64,000 bases of DNA, taken from positions 124,001 through 188,000 of the forward strand of contig NZ_BOLS01000001.1 of assembly GCF_016861785.1 (NCBI RefSeq), read 5' to 3'. The position numbers were made by a program, and so were the translations under genes. The stretch is from Lacticaseibacillus mingshuiensis. Its GTDB lineage: Bacteria > Bacillota > Bacilli > Lactobacillales > Lactobacillaceae. The notes under the pieces were generated by a model. The model was given only the letters and a program-made list of their open reading frames with translations. It did no database searches and was not told the DNA's origin. Positions within the stretch are counted from its first letter, which is position 1. Each line of letters opens with the position of its first letter. This document shows, one piece after another, positions 37,861 to 46,195 of the stretch.

Positions 37861-39870
37861 TCACCCCTTTTTCTTCAGTTGCTTCTTGATCTCTTGGGCG
37901 CCAAATTGCATGTCAGAATGATCCGTCGTCGTGGTCTCAAGAATGCTGCCGTCTTCGTCCATGTCAAAATCGACGTTCCGCTCGATCCACTCACGCCGCG
38001 GCTCGACCCGATCGCCCATCAACGTGGTGACCCGGCGCTCCGCCAGCTGTCCATCTTCGACCCGCACGCGAATCAGCGTCCGCGTCTCCGGATTCATCGT
38101 GGTCTCCCACAACTGATCGGCGTTCATTTCGCCCAGTCCCTTGAACCGCGTCAGCGTATAGCCCTTGCCGATCTTTTGAATCTCTTTTTCAAGCTCCTCG
38201 TCGGTCCAGGCATACGCGACCTTCACATTGCCGGCTTTGCCCTTTTGCAGCCGGTACAGCGGCGGCAGGGCAATGTAGACCCGGCCCGCATCCATCAACG
38301 GCCGCATGTACCGGTAGAAAAATGTCAGCAGTAAGATCTGAATATGCGCGCCATCGGTATCCGCATCGGTCATGATGATCACTTTGTCGTAGTTCGCCTG
38401 CTTGAGGTCAAAATCCGTACCGACCCCGGCGCCGATCGTGTAGATCATCGTGTTGATCTCTTCGTTTTTGATCACATCGGAGAGCTTGGCCTTTTGCGTG
38501 TTCAGGACTTTCCCGCGCAATGGCAAAATGGCTTGGAATTTCCGATCGCGGCCCTGCTTCGCCGACCCGCCCGCGGAATCCCCTTCGACCAGGTACAGCT
38601 CGTTCTTCTTGGCGTCCTTAGACTGCGCCGGCGTCAATTTGCCGGACAGCAATCCTTGATCCTTTTTCTTGCGCTTGCCACTGCGACTGTCATCGCGGGC
38701 CTTGCGCGCGGCTTCCCGGGCTTCACGGGCATGGATCGCCTTGCGCACCAGCTCCTGGGCCGCGTCGCCGCCTTCCATCAACCAGTAGCTCAGTTTTTCA
38801 TAGATCACCGCATCGACCACGGTGCGCGCTTGCGGGGTGCCGAGCTTGGCCTTGGTCTGGCCTTCGAATTCGAGGATCTCCTCGGGAATGCGGACTGACA
38901 GCACCGCCGCCAGCCCTTCACGGACATCCCCGCCTTCAAGGTTCTTATCCTTGTCCTTCAAGAGATTGACTTTCCGGGCAAAGTCGTTGAACGCCCTGGT
39001 CAAGCCGGCGCGCATCCCCGCCTCATGTGAGCCACCGTCGCCGGTGCGGACATTGTTGACGAAGCTGATCGTATTTTCCGAATAGCCGTCGTTGTATTGG
39101 CCCGCGAAATCGACGATAATGCCGTCCTTTTCGCCTTCGAAGTTGAAAACAGGACTGACGGTATCACGATCTTCATTTAAATATTTGACGAAGCTGACCA
39201 AGCCATCCGGATAATGATATTCCTCCGCCTGGCCGCTGCGCTCATCCGTCAGCGTGATCTTGATGTTTTTCAGCAAGAAGGCCGACTCGCGCAGCCGCTC
39301 CGCCAGCGTATCAAATGAATACGTCGTCGTGGAAAAAATGGTGGGATCTGGCTTGAACGTGATGGTCGTGCCGTTGGGTTCGTTGACCTTGCCCAGCTTC
39401 TGCAGCCCGCCATCCGGGTGGCCGCCATTGATGAAGGTCTCCTCGAACGCCTTTTTATCCCGGACCACACGCACCGTCAGACGCTCCGACAGCGCATTGA
39501 CGACAGAGGACCCGACCCCATGCAGGCCGCCCGACGTTTTATAAGAATTCTGATCGAATTTCCCGCCGGCGTGCAGCACTGTTAAGATCACCTCGATCGT
39601 CGGCTTGCCGGATGGATGCATCCCCGTTGGCATGCCGCGGCCGTGGTCCTTGACCGTGATCGAATTGTCCTTGTGGATCGTGACCGCGATCACATCCCCA
39701 AAGCCGGCCAGCGCCTCATCGACACTGTTATCGACAATTTCATAGACTAAGTGATGGAGCCCGCGGCCATCGGTGGAGCCGATATACATCCCCGGGCGTT
39801 TGCGCACCGCCTCCAGCCCATGAAGGACCTGGATCGACGCGTCGTTATATTGTTCTGTTCCGTTAGCCAT
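37861..39870 (-). CDS. parE: DNA topoisomerase IV subunit B
   Basis: ATPase subunit of topoisomerase IV. The GHKL ATP-binding site shows EIVDNSVDEA and the DHGRGMPTG loop near the N-terminus; the Toprim domain shows YLVEGDSAGGSAKQGRDRKFQ and ADTDGAHI. 669 residues from ATG 39870, which has AAGGAG 8 bases upstream; the open frame to 39975 is not supported. Divergent from plsY with about 130 bases between them, a common arrangement in Firmicutes. Confidence 0.96.
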   Translation of the reverse strand: MANGTEQYNDASIQVLHGLEAVRKRPGMYIGSTDGRGLHHLVYEIVDNSVDEALAGFGDVIAVTIHKDNSITVKDHGRGMPTGMHPSGKPTIEVILTVLHAGGKFDQNSYKTSGGLHGVGSSVVNALSERLTVRVVRDKKAFEETFINGGHPDGGLQKLGKVNEPNGTTITFKPDPTIFSTTTYSFDTLAERLRESAFLLKNIKITLTDERSGQAEEYHYPDGLVSFVKYLNEDRDTVSPVFNFEGEKDGIIVDFAGQYNDGYSENTISFVNNVRTGDGGSHEAGMRAGLTRAFNDFARKVNLLKDKDKNLEGGDVREGLAAVLSVRIPEEILEFEGQTKAKLGTPQARTVVDAVIYEKLSYWLMEGGDAAQELVRKAIHAREAREAARKARDDSRSGKRKKKDQGLLSGKLTPAQSKDAKKNELYLVEGDSAGGSAKQGRDRKFQAILPLRGKVLNTQKAKLSDVIKNEEINTMIYTIGAGVGTDFDLKQANYDKVIIMTDADTDGAHIQILLLTFFYRYMRPLMDAGRVYIALPPLYRLQKGKAGNVKVAYAWTDEELEKEIQKIGKGYTLTRFKGLGEMNADQLWETTMNPETRTLIRVRVEDGQLAERRVTTLMGDRVEPRREWIERNVDFDMDEDGSILETTTTDHSDMQFGAQEIKKQLKKKG

Positions 39871-40004
39871 GCACATACTCCTTCGTATTTCACTAAGTTT
39901 AACCTTACACCACGACCCGCATTTTTTGAAACGAATTTTACGACCCGCGCCACCATAATGGGAACAATGGTACAATATCCATATTGCGAAAGGAGTGGGC
40001 GCTG

Positions 40005-40640
40005 TTGCTTTTAGCCCTGAGTGTCATCCTATCTTATCTCATCGGCTCGATTCCAAGCGGTGTGTGGATCGGCCAATTACTCTATCGAAAAGACATCCGT
40101 ACCGCCGGCTCCCATAACATCGGGACCACCAATGCGTATCGCGTCCTCGGCCCGCTGGGGGGAACCATCGTGCTTGTGATGGACATCCTCAAAGGCACAC
40201 TGGGCGCAAGCCTCCCTGTGATCTTCGGCTACCAGCAGCATTACCTGATCTTGCTGGTGGGCCTGGCTGCCGTGTGCGGCCACACCTTCTCGATCTTCAT
40301 CCATTTCAAAGGCGGCAAGGCGGTCGCCACCAGCGCCGGCATCCTGCTGGCCTACAACCCGCCGTTTTTCGTGATCGCCTTCGCCATTTTCCTCTCGCTG
40401 GTCGCCCTGACATCCATGGTCAGCGTCGCCAGCACCCTGGGCATGACGATCATCACGCTCCTGTCTTTGGTCTATCACGACTGGCTCCTGACCACCGTCG
40501 CCGCCTGCCTGTGGGTGGTCTTCATGGTGCGCCACCGCGAGAACTTCAAGCGCATCCGCGAAGGCGACGAGAACATGGTGCCATTTGGCCTGGGCCTGTA
40601 CCTGCGCAAGCGGAAACAGTCCAAGAACAAGAAGGACTAG
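40005..40640 (+). CDS. plsY: Glycerol-3-phosphate acyltransferase PlsY
   Basis: Membrane enzyme that transfers the acyl group of acyl-phosphate to glycerol-3-phosphate, starting phospholipid synthesis. Conserved motifs: SYLIGSIPSG, GSHNIGTTNAYRVLG and GHTFSIFIHFKGGKAVAT. About five membrane segments in 211 residues, then a basic C-terminal tail. TTG 40005 is chosen because AAAGGAG lies 10 bases before it; the frame opens earlier at TTG 39984, which is upstream of that site. TACAAT at 39971-39976 may be the -10 box. Confidence 0.94.
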   Translation: MLLALSVILSYLIGSIPSGVWIGQLLYRKDIRTAGSHNIGTTNAYRVLGPLGGTIVLVMDILKGTLGASLPVIFGYQQHYLILLVGLAAVCGHTFSIFIHFKGGKAVATSAGILLAYNPPFFVIAFAIFLSLVALTSMVSVASTLGMTIITLLSLVYHDWLLTTVAACLWVVFMVRHRENFKRIREGDENMVPFGLGLYLRKRKQSKNKKD

Positions 40641-40744
40641 GGCCTGCCTCCTGTTTGTGGAAAATAGGCCGCAGCCGGTTGCCGCCGGCGCGTGCCGTTT
40701 CAGCCTGCGGATCAAACTTGCCCCGTACACTAAATACGCAAAAT

Positions 40745-40784
40745 AAACGACCGACTGCTTCGAAAGAAGTGGCCGGTCGTTTTG
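40745..40784. terminator. Bidirectional terminator between plsY and the epimerase gene
   Basis: AACGACCG..CTTC-GAAA-GAAG..CGGTCGTT, with T on one side and A on the other. The 100 bases before it also contain GGAAAATAGGCCGC, a motif seen again near 56534. Confidence 0.8.
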
Positions 40785-40829
40785 TTTGGCGTGGTGCAGG
40801 CGGCAGCGCGCAGCCTTCGCCGTTTCGCG

Positions 40830-41705
40830 TTAGAAAATGGTGATCTGGTAGCCGTGATCGAAGACTTCGCCAGGTGCGAGCTTGTTGATACCGAGTTTTT
40901 CGGTCAGCTCGCCGCTTGCGTCGGTCGTATCGGCGATGCCCCACCAAGGCTCGATGCAGACATAATCGCCTTGCGCTGGGTACGCGCTCCAGACACCCAG
41001 GAACGGCGCGTCCTCGGTGGTCAAGGAAACGCCATGACTCGTCTTATCGGATCTCAACGAGAATTTTGTTTTCCCATTCAGCGCGAAGATCAGCGCATCA
41101 TTTTTAAACGTCTCATGCGAGATCATCTGGTTCACATCCGTCGCCGCCAGCGTCCGGTGCGCATAATCGATGCCCGCCGCGCTCAGCGGAATCGTGACAT
41201 GTGACTTGCTCGGGGTGAAGCCCATGTAATAATCCGTGTACGCCGTGTCCTCAGTCGCCGGAATGCGGAAGCCTGGATGCCCGCCGACGGAAAAATACAG
41301 TGGCGCATCGGCCGCCGGATTCGTGACATGATACCGCACAGAAATATTATTATTTTCCAGGGTATAGGTCAGCGTCAACGTGAACGCAAACGGGTAATTC
41401 GTCCGCGTCGCCTCGCTGTCCTGCAAGGTGAACACCGCATGCTTGTCATCCGCTTCCGTGACCGTGAAATCATGGTCGCGGGCAAAGCCGTGCTGCCCCA
41501 TTTTGTAGGTCTGGCCGTCGTATGTGTACTCGCCATTTTTCAGCGCGCCAACGATCGGGAAAAGGACCGGGGCGTGGCGACCCCAAACGGCTGGGTCCGC
41601 TTGCCACAGTGTCTCGCGGCCGGTGTGGTTGTCGATGACTGAGGTGAGTTCGGCGCCATGTGCGTTGATCGTCACTGTCAGGAATTCGTTTTTGATCGTG
41701 ATCAT
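40830..41705 (-). CDS. Aldose 1-epimerase family protein, LacX-like
   Basis: 291-residue cytoplasmic protein of the galactose-mutarotase fold. LacX-type features are WGRHAPVLFPIVGALKNGEY, GQHGFARDHDF with a likely catalytic histidine, VGGHPGFRIP with the second histidine, and YVCIEPWWG with the glutamate base. The sugar substrate is uncertain. ATG 41705 is preceded on the minus strand by AAAGGAAG. A terminator-like hairpin immediately upstream and a cre-like site suggest control of transcription into this gene. Confidence 0.9.
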   Translation of the reverse strand: MITIKNEFLTVTINAHGAELTSVIDNHTGRETLWQADPAVWGRHAPVLFPIVGALKNGEYTYDGQTYKMGQHGFARDHDFTVTEADDKHAVFTLQDSEATRTNYPFAFTLTLTYTLENNNISVRYHVTNPAADAPLYFSVGGHPGFRIPATEDTAYTDYYMGFTPSKSHVTIPLSAAGIDYAHRTLAATDVNQMISHETFKNDALIFALNGKTKFSLRSDKTSHGVSLTTEDAPFLGVWSAYPAQGDYVCIEPWWGIADTTDASGELTEKLGINKLAPGEVFDHGYQITIF

Positions 41706-41725
41706 GAGTTTGTTTCTTCCTTTAC

Positions 41726-41764
41726 AAAAAGCCGCCGTCAGTCAGTTGCACCTGACCGGACGGC
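41726..41764 (-). terminator. Terminator-like hairpin directly upstream of the lacX-like gene
   Basis: On the minus strand GCCGTCCGGTCAG and CTGACTGACGGC arms with a 6-base loop, followed by GGCTTTTT. The run of T ends about 20 bases before the epimerase start, so it is either the end of an upstream transcript or an attenuator. Confidence 0.75.
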
Positions 41765-41791
41765 AGCTCATAGATTTGGCCAAGATTGCTT

Positions 41792-41819
41792 TGTCAAAGT
41801 TACCATGAAAGCGGTTTGC
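41792..41819 (-). promoter_or_regulatory. Possible promoter with cre-like site upstream of the lacX-like gene
   Basis: On the minus strand TTGACA (41797-41792); weak -10 candidates follow 17-19 bases later. TGAAAGCGGTTTGC (plus 41806-41819) beside it resembles a catabolite-response element (11 of 14 positions). Confidence 0.4.
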
Positions 41820-41851
41820 TTGCAAGCTTGGATTTAAGTGCGGGGGGCGCA

Positions 41852-41966
41852 GGGGCAAGCTGGGGCGCGGGCTGCTTCGGTCCGGTGCGGCTGGGGTGGA
41901 ACGCTGCCAAGCCACTAGACCCGCAGCCGCACCGGCCCTACGCCGCACGCGGCCCCAGCTTGACCC
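41852..41966. repeat. Long imperfect palindrome A between hslU and the lacX-like gene
   Basis: Left arm 41852-41895 (GGGGCAAGCTGGGGCGCGG.., TCCGGTGCGGCTGGGG) and right arm 41920-41966 (CCCGCAGCCGCACCGG.., GCGGCCCCAGCTTGACCC) pair over about 45 bases around a 24-base loop. Confidence 0.75.
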
Positions 41967-42115
41967 GGCGCCTGGCGACTACAGTGCGCGAATTTTTGGC
42001 TGGCGGAAGCGGCGGCGTTGACACGGTAACTATGATTGCCTCGATCCGTGGCCAAAAGCCATTTCGACCTTCAACGCAGACCTGCGCACTGCATCGCAGT
42101 TGGGCTTCGGTCCGC

Positions 42116-42198
42116 ATGGTGGAAGCATCTAGGTGTCGCATTCACTCGATGGCCAAGTGCGCCATCAAGCGCCTGCGCCAACCTAGCTGTTCCACCAT
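42116..42198. repeat. Long imperfect palindrome B just beyond the hslU stop
   Basis: ATGGTGGAAGCATCTAGGT (from 42116) pairs with ACCTAGCTGTTCCACCAT (to 42198), and pairing continues inwards to GATGGCC/GCGCCATC. It follows palindrome A in the same 510-base spacer; no gene is seen there. Confidence 0.7.
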
Positions 42199-42218
42199 AA
42201 GCGCGAGCCTTCGCACCC

Positions 42219-43625
42219 TTACAGAATAAACCGCATCAGATCTTTGTCGTCCGCAATATTCCCCACTTTGTCGTTGACGTACTTCTCTGTGATGGTGATG
42301 GCCCCCATTTGCATGTCTGGACCTTCGTAGAGGATGTCCTCGAGCAATTTTTCCAGGATGGTCGCGAGGCGGCGGGCGCCGATGTTGTCGGTGTCGCGGT
42401 TAACGGCGATGGCGATCTCGGCGATGCGGTTGATGGCTTCCTTGGTGAAGGTGATCTTAACGCCATCCGTGCCGATCAAGGAAATGTACTGCTTGACCAG
42501 CGCGTTGTCAGGTTCGGTCAAAATGCGCACGAAGTCATCTTGGGTCAGGTCCTTGAGCTCCACGCGAATCGGGAAGCGGCCTTGCAGCTCGGCGATCAGG
42601 TCGGACGGCTTGGCGGTGGCGAACGCACCGGAGCCGATGAACAGCACGTGGTCGGTGTTCAGCGGGCCGTATTTGGTCGAGACCTGAGAGCCTTCGACGA
42701 TCGGCAAAATGTCGCGCTGAACGCCTTCACGGGACACTTCGCCCGACGTGTTTTTGTTGCCGGCTGCGATCTTGTCGATTTCATCGATGAAAATGATGCC
42801 GTTGTTTTCGGCAGACTTGATAGCATTGTGATAAATGTCGGCGTGGTTGACCAGCTTGCTAGCTTCCTCGCGCGTGAAGACTTCGCGAGCCTCACGAACG
42901 GTCATGGTACGCTCCACTTTTTTCTTCGGCATCATCGAACCCATCATGTCGGACAAATCGATGCCCATCTGGCCGTACATGTCGCCGGCCCCGTTTGGCT
43001 TCTTCTCATCTTCAACAGCCACGGTGAGTTCGCGGTCCTCGAGCATCCCCGCATCGATCTGTTCGGCGACGTTCAGACGCTCATTGCGAATCGAATCGTT
43101 GAGCTCGCCGTCTTCTTGCTTCGGCTGCTGGGCATCATTGTTTTGCAGATTCTGCAGCATCGACATCATATCCGCCATCGGGTTGGCACTAGCCTTTTTT
43201 TCCTTCTTGATGGCCGGGACTAACAGGCGAACGAGGCGCTTGTTAGCTTCGCGTTCCGCGCGCTCATGCACATTGGCGTACGCGCGCTCTTCCTCCATCG
43301 ATACGGCCACATCGGCAAGGTCGCGGACCATGCTTTCGACATCGCGGCCGACATAGCCGACTTCGGTGAATTTCGTGGCTTCAACTTTGACAAATGGCGC
43401 GTCGACGACCTTCGCCAGGCGCCGCGCGATCTCCGTTTTGCCGACACCGGTGGGGCCGATCATCAGCAGGTTTTTCGGCGTGATGTCTTGTTGCATCTTC
43501 GCCGGCAGCTGCATCCGCCGGTAGCGGTTATACAGCGCGACCGCCACGGCGCGCTTGGCCTCATCTTGCCCGATCACATATTGGTCAAGTTCAGAGACGA
43601 TCTCTTTTGGGGTTTTGACAGTCAT
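42219..43625 (-). CDS. hslU: ATP-dependent protease ATPase subunit HslU (ClpY)
   Basis: AAA+ unfoldase that feeds proteins to HslV. Walker A GPTGVGKTE at residues 57-65, Walker B IIFIDEIDKIA, and an acidic inserted I-domain in the middle with a run of Met, Asn and Gln residues; the C-terminal tail LMRFIL inserts into HslV. 468 residues. AGGAGG precedes ATG 43625. It follows hslV by 12 bases in the order xerC-hslV-hslU, which matches codV-clpQ-clpY of Bacillus. Confidence 0.97.
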   Translation of the reverse strand: MTVKTPKEIVSELDQYVIGQDEAKRAVAVALYNRYRRMQLPAKMQQDITPKNLLMIGPTGVGKTEIARRLAKVVDAPFVKVEATKFTEVGYVGRDVESMVRDLADVAVSMEEERAYANVHERAEREANKRLVRLLVPAIKKEKKASANPMADMMSMLQNLQNNDAQQPKQEDGELNDSIRNERLNVAEQIDAGMLEDRELTVAVEDEKKPNGAGDMYGQMGIDLSDMMGSMMPKKKVERTMTVREAREVFTREEASKLVNHADIYHNAIKSAENNGIIFIDEIDKIAAGNKNTSGEVSREGVQRDILPIVEGSQVSTKYGPLNTDHVLFIGSGAFATAKPSDLIAELQGRFPIRVELKDLTQDDFVRILTEPDNALVKQYISLIGTDGVKITFTKEAINRIAEIAIAVNRDTDNIGARRLATILEKLLEDILYEGPDMQMGAITITEKYVNDKVGNIADDKDLMRFIL

Positions 43626-43637
43626 ATTGGCCTCCTG

Positions 43638-44159
43638 TTAGAAGCTTTCAACTAAGATGTTTTGATTTGTAAAAATATCGATGTTTGACGCGATCTCGAT
43701 CGCTTCTTTTGCGATATTCTCGGCGCTCATCTGCGTGTGGCGAATCATTGCCATCGCGGCGGCTTGGGCATAATTGCCACCAGAGCCGATCGCGATCACA
43801 TCCGCATCCGGTTCGATGACCTCGCCTTGACCGGAGATCAGCAGCAAGTCGTCCTTATCCAGCGCGATCAGCTCTGCCTGCAATTTTTGCAGCGTCGGAT
43901 CCTTGCGCCAGTCCTGCGCCAGCGCCACAGCGGAGCGCCGCAGATTGCCGGCATGCGTCTCGAGTTTTTTCTCGAGCCAGTCCTCCAGCGTGATGGCATC
44001 GGCCACCCCACCGGCAAACCCGATGACGACCTTGCCGCCATAGATGCGGCGAATCTTTTGGGCATTGCCCTTCATGATGACCTTTTCGCCCAGCGTGACT
44101 TGTCCGTCGCCGGCGATGGCGGTGTGCCCATTTTTTCTAACGGCTGCAATTGTTGTCAT
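43638..44159 (-). CDS. hslV: ATP-dependent protease peptidase subunit HslV (ClpQ)
   Basis: Threonine-type peptidase that forms the inner double ring of the HslUV protease. After removal of Met the N-terminus is TTIAAVRKNG, leaving the catalytic threonine exposed; GDGQVTLG and VIGFAGGVADA are family motifs. ATG 44159 has AAAGGAG upstream and gives 173 residues; the open frame to 44201 would bury the active threonine and is rejected. Confidence 0.96.
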   Translation of the reverse strand: MTTIAAVRKNGHTAIAGDGQVTLGEKVIMKGNAQKIRRIYGGKVVIGFAGGVADAITLEDWLEKKLETHAGNLRRSAVALAQDWRKDPTLQKLQAELIALDKDDLLLISGQGEVIEPDADVIAIGSGGNYAQAAAMAMIRHTQMSAENIAKEAIEIASNIDIFTNQNILVESF

Positions 44160-44266
44160 TGTATGAACTCCTTTAATTGATGATAATAGTCTATCAATCA
44201 TGACGTCCTGTCACATCAGACTTTTGGCCGAACCTGCCTCAACAATCTGGCGGGTCGGCGGGTGGG

Positions 44267-44377
44267 TGAAAATTGGACGCGCAAGATCTTGGGCGCGCCT
44301 GCGTGAAATAGGATGCACAAGAGCTGGGGCGCGCAAACTGAAATCAGGACGCGCAAAGATCTGCGGCGCGCAGGCGG
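44267..44377. repeat. Three tandem degenerate repeats of 35-39 bases between xerC and hslV
   Basis: Units begin near 44267, 44304 and 44339 with TGAAA, followed by a GGACGCGCAAGATCT-like core and a GGGCGCGC-like segment. A perfect inverted repeat GGCGGAA-TT-TTCCGCC (44373-44388) closes the block. There is no T-run, so transcription can continue from xerC to hslV. Confidence 0.65.
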
Positions 44378-44392
44378 AATTTTCCGCCGCGC

Positions 44393-45289
44393 TCAGTTGT
44401 GCTTTGGAAAATACTTCATGTAATCCGCCTTCAGGTGCTCCGTCGACAGATGCGTGTAGATCTGCGTCGTCGAGAGGCTTGCGTGGCCCAACAGCTCCTG
44501 CACACTGCGCAAGTCGGCGCCGTGATCCAGCATATGGGTGGCAAAACTGTGCCGCAACATATGCGGATGAATTTTCCCCGTCAGACTGGTCTGCTTGAAC
44601 AGCTGGTCCAAAATATATTCGATACCGCGCGACGTGATCGGCTTGCCGTGCTGATTGACAAAGACCTTGTCGTGGCGTTCGTCGAGCTTGGCCATCAGCG
44701 TCTTGCGCCCATCATCTATATAAGTACGCAAAGCGTCCGCAGCCAGTCCGCCAAACGGCACATACCGATCCTTGTTGCCCTTGCCATGCACCAACATGAC
44801 CTCCAGCTCAAAGTCCAGCTGACTGAGCGTCAAGTTCGCGCACTCCGACACCCGCACGCCTGTGTCATACAGCACCTCAAGCAGCGCGCAATTGCGCTGA
44901 TCCAGCGGCGTTTTGCCCTGCACCGTCTTGAACAACTCGGCGATTTCCGGCTCGTAGAAAAATTGCGGCAGGTGATCATGCGTCTTGCGAGTCTCGACCA
45001 ACTCAAACGGATCGGTCTTCGCCTCACCCACTTTGATCAGGTATCGATATAGACTACGCAAACTGGACAATTTTCGCGACACCGACGCGCGCGCCAATTG
45101 CCGATCATTGAGACTGGAGAGATACGTTTCCACATCCAGCTGATCGACATGGTTGAAGCCCTTGAAGCCGCCATTATTTTTGAGAAAATCAATGAACTCA
45201 TTGATGTCCTCTTCATACGCTTTTTTTGTCTCGGCCGAATAATGACGCTCGACCAATAAGTACTGCAAAAACTCGTTGACTTGCTTCAC
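44393..45289 (-). CDS. xerC: Tyrosine recombinase XerC
   Basis: Resolves chromosome dimers at dif with a partner recombinase. The N-terminal SAM-like core-binding domain (about 1-95) is followed by the catalytic domain with an arginine in DTGVRVSE, HMLRHSFATH (His243, Arg246), LGHASLSTTQIY (His269 and nucleophile Tyr278). 298 residues from GTG 45289, chosen because GGAGGTGAG precedes it. Placement before hslVU marks it as the chromosomal XerC/CodV rather than a phage integrase. Confidence 0.94.
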   Translation of the reverse strand: MKQVNEFLQYLLVERHYSAETKKAYEEDINEFIDFLKNNGGFKGFNHVDQLDVETYLSSLNDRQLARASVSRKLSSLRSLYRYLIKVGEAKTDPFELVETRKTHDHLPQFFYEPEIAELFKTVQGKTPLDQRNCALLEVLYDTGVRVSECANLTLSQLDFELEVMLVHGKGNKDRYVPFGGLAADALRTYIDDGRKTLMAKLDERHDKVFVNQHGKPITSRGIEYILDQLFKQTSLTGKIHPHMLRHSFATHMLDHGADLRSVQELLGHASLSTTQIYTHLSTEHLKADYMKYFPKHN

Positions 45290-45379
45290 CGCGCTCACCT
45301 CCAGCCACTGTATAGCGTACCACAAGCGGCCTCAAGTTGCGGGGAGAAATCGCCTGAAACCGCATCACCAGCGGGATTC

Positions 45380-45423
45380 AGAAACGCGCCGTCCGAGATC
45401 GGCGACGCGTTTCTTCTATTATA
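45380..45423 (-). promoter_or_regulatory. TATAATAGAAGAAA promoter element and hairpin upstream of xerC
   Basis: On the minus strand TATAAT (45423-45418) is followed by AGAAGAAACGCG; GAAACGCG and CGCGTTTC then form the base of a hairpin (45413-45380). No T-run follows. Probable promoter of xerC-hslV-hslU with a 5' stem-loop. Confidence 0.55.
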
Positions 45424-45576
45424 TAGTAAGTGGATCAGTCGGTGGCCAACTCAGCCTGAATCTCGGCCATTGCCAAATCAGAATCCAGGTCCGGCTCACC
45501 TTCTCGTCGTTAATGCTTTTTGTACAGCCGCTTCACTAGCATGTAAACATAGGGGGCGAATACGACTGTCTCAGCC

Positions 45577-45855
45577 TTAGTCATCGTCATCATCGTTAGA
45601 ATTTAAATAGTCCCGTGCCGCTTGAACATCGTTGAACGTAATCCCGTCTCCATCATTGACCGCTTGAACCGCCGCCTCGAGTGGCGAACCCTCAGGTATA
45701 AACGGCAGTTTGTTATCGCGGACAGCTTTAATCAAGAACATATTGATTGCCGTAGACCTGTCTAAGCCCATGCTTTCAAACACCTGAGTCGCGCGACGCT
45801 TCATATCGGGCGTGACCTGGGCTGTCACGGTTGTTTTATTCTCCTTATCATCCAT
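45577..45855 (-). CDS. RelB/DinJ-family antitoxin, apparently without a toxin gene
   Basis: 92 residues. The N-terminal ribbon-helix-helix reads KTTVTAQVTPDMKRRATQVFESMGLDRSTAINMFLIKAV, and the C-terminal part (LPFIPEGSP..) would wrap a toxin; it ends in a run of Asp. GGTGAG precedes ATG 45855. A YafQ/RelE toxin gene would be expected directly downstream (minus strand, below 45577), but only 250 bases without a convincing frame lie before xerC. It may be an orphan regulator or a remnant. Confidence 0.88.
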   Translation of the reverse strand: MDDKENKTTVTAQVTPDMKRRATQVFESMGLDRSTAINMFLIKAVRDNKLPFIPEGSPLEAAVQAVNDGDGITFNDVQAARDYLNSNDDDDD

Positions 45856-46195
45856 AGCTTCTCACCTCGGGTCGGTTGGCTTAAGTATTGCATTGGCGTC
45901 CCAATTGACGACACACTCGTTACTTCGTGCAACGGAGGGATTCTTTGGCAGCGTACCACACGAGTCTCTCATCTAGAAATGCCACGCCCATTAAAACGAC
46001 TACTGGCTAAGAATCCAGTCCCAGATGAGCCCCGCTTAAGAGGTCGCTTCCGGAGTACCAGCTGGTGTGGTCTCAGGGACAGGGTGCGATTCCGGTCACC
46101 CTCAGTCGGCTTTGCAATTCTTAGGTACGATGCACATGATACAGATCCAAAGACGAAGGACATATCGTAATATATCAGATTTCGCTTCGTGGTCC
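45856..46195. other. Intergenic region of 340 bases
   Basis: No gene is supported: short open frames on both strands lack ribosome-binding sites and family resemblance. It should contain the antitoxin promoter; no clear boxes or operator palindrome could be picked out. Confidence 0.5.

Noticed and set aside
46060-46105. tRNA-like string (GGTGCGATTCCGGTCACC)
   Set aside because: No acceptor stem, anticodon arm or conserved GGTTCGAATCC loop could be assembled.
45979-46170. 63-residue plus-strand frame between the antitoxin and the MerR gene
   Set aside because: No ribosome-binding site and low-complexity basic composition.
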